Origin: Acorus gramineus
Lineage: Eukaryota; Streptophyta; Magnoliopsida; Acorales; Acoraceae
Assembly: GCA_030737835.1 (NCBI GenBank)
Contig: CM060847.1
Span: 16,406,656-16,470,655, forward strand
Reading direction: 5' to 3'
DNA length: 64,000 bases
The notes below the pieces were generated by a model. That model was not told where the DNA came from, made no database searches, and was given only the letters and a program-made list of their open reading frames with translations. Shown piece after piece: positions 44,996 through 56,473 of the stretch. The translations under genes and the position numbers were made by a program. The first letter of the stretch is position 1. Each line of letters starts with the position of its first letter.

Positions 44996-45775
44996 AGTTT
45001 TTTTTTTTTTTTAATTTATATGTATACTCAAAAACACTTAATCACCCTCCCTGACCTTTAACATTATCCAGAATATCCTAACTTCAACTCTTCCATACCA
45101 CGGTTCAACAAATACATTTTGAAAATCATCCACAACCGTCTGATCCGATGCACCCAACTTCTCTTCGTCCCCACTCACAATCACCCGACCCCACCAAATA
45201 TGTTGTGAAAAAATGAACTGAAACTTTTTTTTCTTCAATTTTCATTCATCCCACTGTCCTTCGCCCCTCTGGTCTCCCCGCCGCCCCTCCGACCTCCGGT
45301 CTCCCCGCACTGCAGCGGTGCCGCCCCTCTGGTCTCCCCATGCTAGTAACTCGGTAAGTAACTCGGTAACTCGGTAATATCCCTCTCTCTCTCTCTCTCT
45401 CTCTCTTAGTTGATTTAGGGCTTAGTATGATTTGATTTAGGGTTTAGTATGATTTGATTTAGCGTTTAATTTTTTTTTGTTGGTTCATTAGGTAGAATAT
45501 GTGTTGATAGATTTGAAATATTAAAACTTTATATACAATGAGCAATGAATGTTTAAAATAATAGGTTTTTTTGAGGGGGATATACTCATAAACCTCAAAT
45601 AAGAATAGGAATTGGGACAAGATTTGTATCTATCATGTTTGGTTTCCAAAAAAGAAGATGATATGAGCTTCTCTTTTTTCTTTTATATTTTTATTATCAC
45701 AATCTCATTATGCCTTTTTTTATTGTTTGATTAAAATTTAAATATTATAGAGATTTATGTCTTTTTGAAACAGTT

Positions 45776-48084
45776 ATGAATAAATACTTGAAAAGAAAGT
45801 CAAAATTTGAATCGTCACCTCCTTCAGAAAGAGATGATAATTCATCAAAACAAAGTGTGTAGAAATCAATTTGACAGATCTTCCTGCAGATCCAGGGTTA
45901 CGATCACGAATTACGGATTACAATCCTAATGATAGAGACCCAATTCGTAGAGCATATTTGCAAAGGGGTCCTTGTCAACCTTGTGGTCATAATTTTCCAC
46001 AAAGAAAGTTTGGATAATCATCACGGCGATGTAATCAGGCTTGGTTTAAAGAATTTGGCAACTAGTTAGAGTATAGCATAACAAAAGATGCTGCATTTTG
46101 CCTATGTTGTTATCTTTTTAAAGAAGATATTGGAGAACAAGGAGGTGGTGAGTCTTTTGTTGGTGAAGGTTTTTCAAATTGGAAGAAGAAGGAAAGATTA
46201 CAAATTCATGTAGGAGGTCCCAATAGTTCTCATAATCAAGCTTGGAGTAAATGTCAAGATTTACTAAATCAAAAGCAAAGTATACAAACAGTTTTTTCCA
46301 AGCAGTCGGACCAAGCTCGAAGTGAATACCAAATCCGCTTAAATGCATCAATTGATTGTATTCGATTTCTTCTACAACAAGGGCTTGCATTTCGTGGTCA
46401 TGATGAATCCGAAAATTCAAGTAATCAAGGAAATTTTCTTTAGCTTTTGGGATTTCTTGCAAATCATAATGAGAATGTGCAAGCCGTCACGTTGAAAAAT
46501 GCTCCTGAAAATCTTAAGTTGACCGCACCTGATATCCAGAAGGACATTGTAAATGCCATTGCTGTTGAAACCATCAATTCTATTTCTAGAGATATTGGTG
46601 ATGCATTTTTTTCCATTCTTGTTGATGAATCTTGTGACATATCAACCAAGGAGCAAATGGCTGTTGCATTGCGATATGTTGACAAGAAGGGGTACATGGT
46701 TGAGCATTTTCTTGGTATTGAGCACGTTAGTAATACTAGTGCTCTCTCACTCAAGGCGACAATCGAAGATTTGTTTTCTAGACATAGATTAAGCATGTCT
46801 AGGTTGCGTGGGCAAGGTTACGACGGGGCTAGTAATATGCAAGGTGAATTCAATGGCCTTAAGACGCTTGTAATGAATGAGAATCCATGTGCATATTTCA
46901 TTCATTGTTTTGCTCATCAATTACAATTAGCTCTCGTGGCCGTGGCAAAGAATCATAATCAAATTTCTATGCTCTTCAGTTTGGTTACTAATGTGGTGAA
47001 TGTTGTTGGAGCATCATGTAAACGTCAAATATTCTTAGAAAAAAACATGTTACAAGAGTTGTTGAAGCACTCAATAAAGGAGAGCTTTCAAGTGGGCAAG
47101 GCCTTAATCAAGAAATTATTCTCAAACGGTCAAGTGATACGCATTGGGGCTCAAACTATGGTACTTTGATAAGCTTGATTAGTATGTTCTCATCTGTCAT
47201 TGAAGTGTTTGAAATTATTTTTGAAGATGGTTCAAATTCAGAACAAAGAGAGGAAGCAGATATGTTATTGGACTCCATGCATTCTTTTGAATTCATATTT
47301 AACCTTCATTTGTGATTCCTCATTTGACGAGTTCTATTTTGGGAATCACAAATGAATTATCACAAACATTACAAAAGAAAGATCAAGATATTGTGAATGC
47401 CATGACTTTAGTTCAAGTATCAAAGCGGCGACTCCAAATGATGAGGGAGAGTGGATGGAGTTCTCTACTTGATGATGTATCTTCCTTTTCTGAAAAACAT
47501 GATATTAGTGTTCCTAATATGGATGACACATTTTTAGGTCGAGGACGACCAAGGCGTAAAGCACAAGAGATGACAAACTTGCACCATTATCGTGTTGAGT
47601 TATTCTATGTTGTCATAGATATGCAACTTCAAGAGCTAAATAGTCGTTTCACAGAGTCAAATACAGAATTGCTTCTTTGTGTGGCATGTTTGAATCCATT
47701 TAATTCATTCTCTTCCTTTGATAAGTACAAATTGATCCGCCTCGCCCAATTTTATCCTAATGAATTTCTTTGTTAGAGCTTATGACATTGTATGATCAAC
47801 TTGATAATTATATTGTTGATGTGCGCTCTACCGATGAGTTTTCAAGATTAAAGGGTATTGGTGATCTAGCTCAAACAATGGTCAAAACTGGGAGAGACAT
47901 AATATATCCATTAGTTTACTTGCTTGTGACTTTGGCATTGATTCTACCAGTTGCAACTGCTAGTGTTGAGAGAGCATTTTCAGCTATGAAGATTGTAAAG
48001 AACCGATTACGCAACCGCATGGGTGATCAAAGGATGAATGATGGCTTGATTGCATATTTAGAGAGATATTTTTTGGGATATTGA
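45776..48084 (+). pseudogene. hAT transposase, TTF-type zinc finger / ZMYM1-like (decayed)
   Basis: The start MNKYLKRKSKFESSPPSERD is followed by a stop. A second frame from 45862 reads EINLTDLPADPGLRSRITDY and the TTF zinc-finger region (GPCQPCGHNFPQRKFG ... DAAFCLCCYLFK), with in-frame stops at 46015, 46063 and 46441. The core follows: ILVDESCDISTKEQMAVALR (first catalytic Asp) and LRGQGYDGASNMQGEFNG (second). After a shift near 47090, SSDTHWGSNYGTLISL follows, then the middle region (47312-47776). Last comes the hAT dimerisation region with ASVERAFSAMKIVKNRLRNR (catalytic Glu). All main parts are present, but at least three stops and three frame changes make it inactive. This transposase family is common in plants. 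Confidence 0.85.
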
Positions 48085-48762
48085 CAACGAGGCTATCATT
48101 CAACGCTTCCAAAGCATGAAAACTCGTCGGGGTCAATTATAAAGATGCCAAATAGAATTTTTTTTGGAAATGTAGATAACATATTATACTTTTTTGTAAT
48201 TCTGAATTAATGTAAAGGGTGTAACTAGGCAATTTTTTATACACACCTTATAGTTTCAGTTTAATTATTGTAAAAGGTGTAATTTATCTCTTTTTTTGTA
48301 TACACCTTACAATATTTGGTTTGGTCCTTTTTTGTACTTCATGAATTTTTATATCATATAGATTTGTTGAAACTGTAAATGAGTTTCAATGACTTTACTT
48401 TTTGTACTTGAACTATTGTAAAGAGTGTATTTTTTTTTTTTTTTGGTACATCCCTTAGCTTCAAGTTTTTAGAAAAAAATTTAAAGATTATAGTTAAAAG
48501 TCCCCCCCCCCCCCCAAAATGAATTCCTGGCTCTGCCACTGTCTGTAAAAGAGGTCAACGGATCAAATTTTAAAAAATATTATTTTTCAAAATATATATA
48601 TATATATATAAATATATGCTCCAATGATTTTACTTTCAAGAAACTTCCGATTATACAACGTACTTATTTAACTTATCCCATTTTTTGTCACGCCCTAGTT
48701 GAATTGAAATTCTAAATTGTGTGGGTCCATGTCACGTGACTTTTTTTTAAAAAAAAAATTAG

Positions 48763-48984
48763 TTGTCAAAGGATTTGTTTGCTCTAACAGCTCTATTCTT
48801 TTTAAAAAAAGAAAAAGAAAATGGATGCCCACATCCTATTCAGATAAGATGGCCTGAAGGGAAATACAAGCGATTGGTCATAGTAGGTGAGGATCTTATC
48901 AAAGCACCAACCAAAGATCTATTTCACTGGCACAAAGCATGTGAGATGCTTTTTGAAAGGGTAAAGCGTGGGAGATTTTTTTAA
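48763..48984 (+). other. Short open frame in duplicon A, partly kept in B
   Basis: From about 48823 the frame reads GCPHPIQIRWPEGKYKRLVI, VGEDLIKAPTKDLFHWHKAC and EMLFERVKRGRFF. In duplicon B (about 55360-55455) KDLFHWHNACEMFFERVK is recognisable after a local shift. The composition looks protein-like, but I recognise no family. It could be an exon relic carried by the duplication. Confidence 0.25.
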
Positions 48985-49200
48985 AATTTTTTTTTTTATG
49001 AAAATCAAAAAAGACGATTATAAAATCTCTAAATCTCCTAAAGTCTCTATCTTTTGTTCTCGTTAATAATTTTATTCCTTATTAACATCCCGTCAATGCA
49101 TGAAACATATTCCATTAATATTTTGTTTAGTTAACGAAATCTTTTAAAACAATATTCGAATAAGTTTATGAAAAACTAATAAAATCTAAAGTAGTCAAAA

Positions 49201-50144
49201 TATTTTGAAAAAAGCTATTCACAACCAATCCCTCAATTTTTTTCAATCCATATATAAATGATATCATAATTTTTTTAATAATGATTAAATAAATAATTTG
49301 TAAAATTTATAATAAAATTATACATAAAGGAGATATGTTACCACTGAAAATGAGTTTTTTTACATATATACCCTTCAACCAATCTTATATTGTAAAAATA
49401 CTCTATTTAAAACTCTAAAACTAACAATACTGCTATAGGTGAGTATTAATGATATTATCCAATTTATACATATACAAAAAAAGACAAAGAAATGAATTGT
49501 TTATGAAATTCTTTAAAAATTTGTAACTTTTCAAGTATAACTCTGATTGAGGTGATTAATAACTCGTTGAAAATATCTTTTCGATATATATTTATGAAAA
49601 ATGACTATTTCACGATAAAAAGCGAAATTAAATGTTGAAACTCATATTTGACCCGAAATTAATTATTTATCACATATATTTCATGATTATCTTATTTATC
49701 TCAATATAAATCTAATAAAAATAATAACAATAAAAAAATGATTATGTGACATGATCACCACCATTCATCTAAATTGGAGAATTAGATGAAAATTAAGGAT
49801 GGCGTTACAAAAGAGTGTTGATACACTTAATTCAATTTGTAGTCTCATTTGTAATGTGTTGGAAAAAATTTAGAGTGCAATGAAGGGTCGAAATTGATGG
49901 TTTTGATACACATAACGAGTACGCTTTCTTTAAAGCGTAATTTGCTCCTACTTGAAAAAAAGTTGCTGCAAGAATTTGATGCAAATCGCTTCGAATACAA
50001 TAAAGCCCCATGGAATTGTGTTTTGCAAAATGAGGAATCCACAAAGAACTTGTAGTACTTGACCTTTGACACAAAGAAGTATTGTATGAATGGAGAAGAG
50101 TTGATGTGAAAAGAGGGCTTCTCAACACATAAAAAATTTTGGAT
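49201..50144. other. AT-rich DNA, no supported gene
   Basis: Minus-strand frames of 75-98 codons at 49832-50128 lack start context and domains. The sequence 50100-50144 continues at 50983 beyond the LINE insert. Confidence 0.35.
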
Positions 50145-50160
50145 GGTTTATGGAGACTTT

Positions 50161-50966
50161 TTTTTAAAGAAAATATAGATGTTTGCTACCTGATTTCATT
50201 AACTGAATTAGAATTACAAAGTCCGAAAGGAGGGAGAGTAGAAACATAAGACAGGATAAAGAATCTAGTTAGGAACAAAAGCACCGAGAACGGCTCACAA
50301 CGCCCTTCCTTCGGGTTTGAAGAGTCATCTAACCAGCAGGAGGAGCACGTGCTCGATCACCCCTCAATGTGTAGACTCCCATTGCTGAATTGAATGTCCT
50401 TTGCCTTCGCTATATATCGCCCCCAATCCTGCATACATCCTTGAAACATCTCCCACATTTTCTTGATACATACATGCGCCATTGAACACCGTATCATTTC
50501 GAGTCTTCCAGATCGTCCACGCTGCCTCTGGTATAATGGTCTGCCATGGCACTGCAGCCAAGCTGTTGTCGTCCGCCCTCTTAAGCGCTTTCCCGGCTTC
50601 CCAGAGTTTTTCAATGGTGTTACAAGGCATCCGAATCCCGGTTTTCTCCACCCAAAACACTCTTGTTACTGGACATCCACAGAACAAGTGTTGGACCATT
50701 TCCTCCATTGTCGAGCAAAGGGGACACTCCATTGGGTTGTTTGGTGCCCACTTAGCACAGTACGCCCTCGTGAGGAGACGCTCTAAGTACAAAAGCCACA
50801 TGAACACCTTGATTTTTAAAGGGATCTTCTACCTCCATGTTTGTTTGTACTTCGGGTTTGAAATGTACCCCCGAGCCAATGAATCTTGTCTTCCTCTGCC
50901 TCTTGCATGGACACATGGCCTAAATGCTCCAACAGTGCCATGAATTTTGTTGTCTCCAACAGCCCG
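50161..50966 (-). mobile_element. 5'-truncated LINE with perfect 16-base target duplication
   Basis: The minus strand encodes KIPLKIKVFMWLLYLERLLT, then CPLCSTMEEMVQHLFCGCPV, the zinc-binding end of a LINE polymerase, and AAWTIWKTRNDTVFNG near the C-terminus. A 3' UTR and short poly(A) (poly(T) at 50161-50165) follow. Both flanks are GGTTTATGGAGACTTT (50145-50160 and 50967-50982). The perfect duplication and the 147-codon open stretch suggest a recent insertion. Confidence 0.85.
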
Positions 50967-50982
50967 GGTTTATGGAGACTTT

Positions 50983-52190
50983 GGAGAGAGAGGATAGGAT
51001 GACTTAAGAGGACTATGGAGAGAGAGGAGTTTGTGTGTTCAAATGATCACTTTCACCCCTTTCACCCCTTCACACTCTCTCAACCGACTCTTCAACCAAG
51101 TCTATTGATACTCCAATGGATGTCCAAATTCCAGTGACACTCGAATGGATGTCATAGACTCATTCTGTCTCTACAAATGTTTCTCTATAGCATCCTTATT
51201 TTTAAAGTAACTAATGACAATTAAATTATTATTAATTATTAATTATTAAATAGGCCTAATTCTATCTCAATTAAATTAAATTAAATTAATTAAATTAAAT
51301 AGGCCTAATGGTCCAAGCCCATTAATAAATGGATCTTGGTAAGCCCATTCCTAGAAGATCCATTTAGGATAACTGTAAAAGCTATTAAATACTCTTTTTC
51401 ATTCTTTTATTTTTTCGATGTGGGACTAAAGGTGCCCCACACAAAGTATCATATTAAACTATATTTAATAAACACCCAGTTGATTTCTCAACATAATCCA
51501 CAAGCAATCTTTCAACCACATATACGTTGTGATAGTGCAATGCATACTGCACTATGTAGTGTATGAAATTTTTTTTTATTAGTTTAAAAGATACATCGAT
51601 CTTAGTGCATACTTTACTTTGTATAATAATAAGTATTTCAATGAACGATTGTATAATTAAAAAAAATGATAAGTACTGTGTGCGGGATTGCACATGGGGC
51701 ATGATTATATCAAAAGAATAGAGATGGATAGTTTTAACTGTAACTACAAGTAAATACTGTTGTACGTAACATATGAAATTTTTAGGTTGATCACGATAAG
51801 TTGTGAATAAAAAATAAATAAGACATAAATAAATATTTATAAAAAATAAAAAATTTACATGTTAGTCCATGATTTACAAGAGATAAGGATCTGGGATATC
51901 TATACCAGGTTATTATATTTATTTTGGCAACTATATTCATATATTCCTCAAGAACAAATTGTTGTTTTGTTTTTTCATCTTTATTTTATCATATTCCGCT
52001 TCTATTTTTCTATTTAAACATGACATTTTGTAGGTCATATCCACTTGTCCTTACATTATTTTGCCCGCCTATCTTCCATGGGGCCAATAGGGACAATTTG
52101 ATATGTGATTGAGTTGTTAATTTTCAGGAGTCAGACACTCATTTACTATAACTATAAGGATTATCATAAAGCATGGTAAAATGCATTATT
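50983..52190. other. Intergenic DNA, no supported gene
   Basis: AT-rich sequence with TTAATTATTAATTATTAAAT and ATTAAATTAAATTAAAT simple repeats near 51228-51300. AAATAGGCCTAAT occurs twice there. TTTTCGATGTGGGACTAAAG near 51413 is of a kind often seen in plant LTRs, but no element border was found. Confidence 0.35.
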
Positions 52191-52199
52191 AGCATAAAA

Positions 52200-52531
52200 T
52201 TGTGATTTGTGTCAACAAAAATTTCATGGAGACAGAAATCGCACAAGGTGGAAGACTTGCACCAAGAAAAAAAAAAAAAATTGATTCCGGCAGCATAAAA
52301 CAAAGATTACACAGAATCCATGACACATATATTATTATTTCTACAAAGTACTCAAAAAGTATGAAAAGAACAAACCAATTCAACAAAAGATATGACATAG
52401 ATATATATATATAGTAAGATAAAAGGGAGGAGGATATCCTGCACACGCACACGCACGTATAAGTATATAACCTATATATTCAAGTGGGTCCCCCACCATA
52501 GCAAACGTTGCCAGACCAAGTTCGACCCACA
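52200..52531 (-). other. Shared 3' flank of copy 4
   Basis: Blocks such as CAAAGATTACACAGAATCCA, AAAGTACTCAAAAAGTATGA and AGATAAAAGGGAGGAGGAT match the 3' flanks of copies 1 and 2 and, more weakly, copy 3. This shows that the duplication unit is longer than the coding region. A poly(A) stretch at about 52266-52280 interrupts the match and may be a small insertion. Confidence 0.6.
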
Positions 52532-53017
52532 TCAGGCGTCAGGGGAGACGGGACACTGTTTTCGCTGGTTCAAACAGAGGAGAACCAAACCCATATTGAA
52601 TGTCAAGAACATCGTGAGAGCATAAACCATGACAAGAACCTCCCCAAACAGGGTCTCCATTGTCGCCGTAGGGAGGTTGAAGAGTGCCCCAGCCGAGATC
52701 GCGATCGCCCAGATCGCAAGCCCCAAGACTGCCTCGCGCGGTGGGGTGTGGTGGCGGTTCGGGGAAGGGGAAGGAGACGGTGGCGCTGTTCGGCGGAGCA
52801 GGGAGACAGAGAGGAGGCACAGACCCACAACGAATGCGGCGTAAATGATGACGGAATAGATGATGAGGAAGATTTCCGAAGCCGGGATTTGCGGGGGAGA
52901 CATGGGGAGGTTCAACAGGGCAGCCGTGGAGAGGGAAATGAGCCAGAGAGCGAACTTCATTAGTGCTTTTGTGGTTGTGGTGGGAGACGGCTTGGGGAAG
53001 AGGAGGGAAAAGGCCAT
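52532..53017 (-). CDS. Small hydrophobic membrane protein, two-unit family member (copy 4)
   Basis: The predicted protein has 161 residues. ATG at 53017 is the first ATG after the TATA box at 53141-53147 and has an excellent context (AACCATGGCC). The leader MAFSLLFPKPSPTTTTKAL comes before unit 1 (MKFALWLISLSTAALLNLPM ... IIYSVIIYAAFVVGLCLLSV). A Pro/Ser-rich linker (TAPPSPSPSPNRHHTPPRE) follows, then unit 2 (LAIWAIAISAGALFNLPTAT ... VMVYALTMFLTFNMGLVLLC). The short tail is NQRKQCPVSPDA. Four membrane segments and a cytosolic or lumenal linker are inferred. The inner ATG at 52960 would give 142 residues. It is the most complete member. Role unknown to me. Confidence 0.75.
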   Translation of the reverse strand: MAFSLLFPKPSPTTTTKALMKFALWLISLSTAALLNLPMSPPQIPASEIFLIIYSVIIYAAFVVGLCLLSVSLLRRTAPPSPSPSPNRHHTPPREAVLGLAIWAIAISAGALFNLPTATMETLFGEVLVMVYALTMFLTFNMGLVLLCLNQRKQCPVSPDA

Positions 53018-53140
53018 GGTTCAGGGCAATTTTGGGATGATGCCAAGGTTGGCTCAGTGAGAAGGGCACGGTTGGATGCGGGTTTGATTTGTAGAGGTTT
53101 TTGAGATGGGATTGTTTGAGTTTGAATGGGTTTCAGTGGA

Positions 53141-53147
53141 ATTTATA
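53141..53147 (-). promoter_or_regulatory. TATA box of copy 4
   Basis: TATAAAT on the minus strand, 124 bases before the ATG at 53017 with no ATG in between. Confidence 0.5.
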
Positions 53148-53644
53148 GATGAATGTAATGGTTGGAAAATGGGGACAATATCAGGCTCTCCCACTCTTTT
53201 CCCTAACCAATAATAAAATAAAAAAATGATGTCATGGTGAACTCGTATTCACTTTGTTTTATTGCCGACTGCCATATTGTAAACCGTAGATTATCACACG
53301 TGAACGGTGGGAGACGTCACTCAGTAAACGACATAAGATTTATTAAAGATTTATCAGCAATTATTTGACTTGCGAATCTTCGTTTACGTCCGGGCAGTGT
53401 GGCCAGTGCCGTTTTCCGAGGGCGGAAACTAAAAAGGGTTTCGTCATCTTCGAGGATTAGCACAATAAATTGGGGTTTTTTTAATCGTTGTCTTTTTTTT
53501 CTCTCGTAGACACGGAGTTTTACACGTGCTCTCGGGAAAACAAATTTTTCATGCTTTTTGGATAAATAAATTATCAACTTTTTATTCAACTCTCAATATA
53601 CAAGGCTGATTGATGTGAGCATCGGTATCGCACGAAAAAAATTT

Positions 53645-54735
53645 CTAGTTCAAAATTTTACCCGTGATAGTTGGTAATTTGTCTTCGATAGCTGGAGGCA
53701 CTGTGGCAAAGCGATTTGGGCGCTTGGAGAAGCGGATGGAAGATCTGGAGGCAAAGCATGTCGCTTTGGCCGAAAGGATTGCTATGGTGGAGGCAACAAT
53801 GGTGGAAATAGTCAATACTTGGGAGTCAAAATTCAAGGGGCTCTAAGACGACGTAACCTCCACCTCCCAAACTCATCAATGATGTTGTGTTGATCAAGCG
53901 CCTCTTGAAGGAGATATCTGTCTCAAGCGAGACCAAACATCAGAGTCCTAAAGTCCCTGAACCGAAATCATTCAATGGCGCTCAGAGTGCCAAAAAACTC
54001 GAGAACTTTCTCTGGGACGTGGATCACTATTTCAAGGCGGTCAATCCAGAGAATGAGATGGTGACCTTGGTGAGCATGTACTTTTTGGGTGATGCAAAAC
54101 TATGGTGGCACACTCGGATGAAGGATGCAACTCGCCCGGTCATCATGACGTGGGAGGCCCTCATCAAAGAAATGAAGGAGTAGTTCCTATCTACCAACGT
54201 GGCATGGGTGGCGCGGGATGCCCTTCGAAAGCTCAAGCGCATAGGGAGTGTGCATGAGTACGTGAAGAAGTTTTCCTCCTTGATGTTGGATGTCAAGAAC
54301 ATGTTTGAGGAAGACAAACTCTCTTCAATTTCATGTCTGGGCCTAGAATGAATTGGGGCATCAAGGAGTCAAGGACCTTCCAGCGACAATGGCGGCAACA
54401 GATGCTTTTGTGGACTACAAACAGCTTGACCTTTCTGGGGCGGAAGGTGCAGGGAAGTCCAAAGCGGAACTCAAGAAGGGTATGAAAACTGACGGTAAGA
54501 AGGATCGGGATGCCTCTGATGGGGGACAGGCCACCAAATCCAGTGATAGCTGTTTCCTTTGTGGAGGGCCTCGTCGTGCCTGAAATTGTCCCAAGAAGGA
54601 GAAACTGAACGCCTTGATTGTCGAGGAAGCAGACTCATCATCAGCTAGGACTTGTGTGCGAGTCAATCCCCTCCAACTCTTGAGCGCACTGCAACTGGAG
54701 GAGGGTCCTCGGGAAGGGTGGCTAGACGAACCTTG
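53645..54735 (+). mobile_element. Ty3/Gypsy gag fragment (fossil)
   Basis: A coiled-coil-like start (RFGRLEKRMEDLEAKHVALA) precedes the retrotransposon gag core. Residues such as SAKKLENFLWDVDHYF, MYFLGDAKLWWHTRM and WEALIKEMKE are typical of plant Gypsy gag. A cysteine-rich stretch with CFLCGG near 54560 fits the zinc knuckle. No LTR, protease or polymerase is visible. It abuts duplicon B on the right. It is broken in several places and looks old. Confidence 0.8.
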
Positions 54736-54746
54736 ACGTGGTGGGA

Positions 54747-55725
54747 GTGAGCCATGAGGCTTTTCACCCAAAAAAAAAAAAAATCAATTCAATTATAATT
54801 ATCACGATCTATGTGTTTCATGAAATTTTTTTTGAAAAGCCATTCATGTTTCACTACATCCAAGACATCTCTTTTTATTTTTTTTTGCCAATACTTACTT
54901 TCCTCCAAGATAATGTTATATAGCCTGTTTTTTAGCTCCAATTTTAGTCTACACGTTTAAATTTTTTAAAAATAATATACATCATCTAAACAGGTACATA
55001 CTTTTCTAAAAAATAAAATATATATACTCCAATAAGTAATATGTTTATAGAAAATGTGAAAAAAATTTAACAAAACATATATCACGTTAATGTAAATATA
55101 TGTTGTAAACTGAATTTTGTTTAAGTTGGTACGCATCTCTCACCTGGCCTATTCAAATTTTAGAAAGCACCCTCCTTAAAAAAAAAATAATAATAATAAA
55201 GAAAAAAAAATACGAATATACGCTCCAATGATTTTAGTTTCAAGAAACTTTCGGTTATACAACGAACTTATTTAACTTATCCCCTTTTTTGTCACGCCCT
55301 GGTTGAAATTCTAGATTGTATGGGTCCACGTCACGTGACTTTTTTTAAAAATACAAGTGATTTGGTCATAGATGGAGAGGATCTGACTAGCACCAACCAA
55401 AGATCTATTTCACTGGCACAACGCTTGTGAGATGTTTTTTGAAAGGGTAAAGTGTGGGATAATTTTTTTTTTTTTTTTTGGGGGGGGGGGTTGGTTTGGA
55501 TGGATTTTTTAAAAATTCATGAAAATTAGAAATGTTGTTAGTAAAATCTGTAAATTTTTTAAAGTCTCTATCTTTTATTTTCATTAATGATTTTAGTCCC
55601 TAAGTTAACATATCGTCAATGCAAGAAACATGTTCCATTAATATTCCGTTTTGTTAACGAAATCTCTTAAAACAATTTTCGAATAAATCCATGAAAAACT
55701 AATAAAATCTAAATTAGTCATTTTT
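54747..55725. repeat. Segmental duplication, copy B (empty sites)
   Basis: Matches 44181-49200 from GTGAGCCATGAGGCTTTTCA to AAACTAATAAAATCTAAATT. It lacks the LINE and the hAT element of copy A: the LINE site reads AAGATAATGTTATATAGCC without interruption, and near the hAT site GCATCTCTCACC runs straight on to ATTCAAATTTTAG. A poly(T)-poly(G) tract lies at about 55469-55491. No gene. Confidence 0.8.
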
Positions 55726-56473
55726 ATAACTAAAATACCCATCAAACATAGAAACACCAAGAATGCCCTCATCACGTCTATTGAGAAGCCTCATCTGGTC
55801 AGAAAATTGTGTATTTTCTTTAGAAAAACAAATTTTAACATCTTATCTAAAAATTATTTATATATGCATTATAAAAATTAAAAGTAATGTGATTTAGTGA
55901 ATATGTGATATAGATTTTTAATGCAATGAGATTCGGATTTTTTTTTATTTTCATAAGTTTTCAAATAGTTAAATCAATTTCTTCTTCAAGAAGAAACTAA
56001 ATTTTAAATGAGCATTAGAATAATTTATCATGTATGTAGGATTAACTACGGATCTAATTAATTTTAATTACGATAGGAAATAAATTAAGCGTTAAAGACA
56101 ACAACATTATTCTAATATTTAAAAAAATCATATACATGCTTACACACGTTGGGCAGCCCGTACAAGTCTCTTACACATTGAATAATACCCATATTCATCC
56201 CTACCATCTCCTCTACAGTTTTACCTGGCTCTAACTAACTCAACCAGGGTGAAACCTAACTTAGCATGACGAATGACTATTCTGCCTTCCATTCAATTAA
56301 CCACTCCCCTCTCTGCCCCATGTTAGAACAGCAGCCCCATTAACCAAACACTAACTCCTCCACTTTCTCTCTACCAGGCGGCAGTGTTTGCACCCAACCG
56401 CCACAACTGCATCCACCGCCCTTTCTGTAATTTTTTGAGACTCAAAGGACCTTATGAAGAACCCAAGCTTTGA

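Larger units (their letters stand above)
44949..48541 (+). mobile_element. hAT DNA transposon with TTF zinc-finger transposase (decayed), 3593 bp
   Basis: The ends CAGGGGCGGAGGCACG and CAGTGGCAGAGCCAGGA (right end, reverse complement) are the usual hAT termini. The 8-base target duplication TCTGTAAA is perfect (44941-44948 and 48542-48549). The element carries a (CT)n tract (45381-45407), a long palindrome near its left end (44972-44995), one decayed transposase gene and a poly(C) run (about 48502-48515). It inserted into duplicon A. Perfect target duplications suggest a fairly recent insertion, but the coding region already has several stops and shifts, so it probably moved with help from another copy. 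Confidence 0.9.
44181..49200. repeat. Segmental duplication, copy A (with two insertions)
   Basis: The copy begins GTGAGCCATGAGGCTCTTCA and ends near AAACTAATAAAATCTAAAGT. It matches 54747-55725 in order: TTTCACTACATCCAAGACAT, ATAATATACATTATCTAA, AGAAACTTCCGATTATACAA, GTCACGTGACTTT, ATCTATTTCACTGGCACA and TTAACGAAATC. Without its LINE (44354-44705) and hAT element (44949-48541) it would be about 1.06 kb, close to copy B at 0.98 kb. Confidence 0.8.

Noticed and set aside
52539-53069. A 176-codon frame overlapping copy 4 in another phase
   Set aside because: Shadow of the GC-rich coding region. The hydrophobic frame is conserved among the four loci, this one is not.
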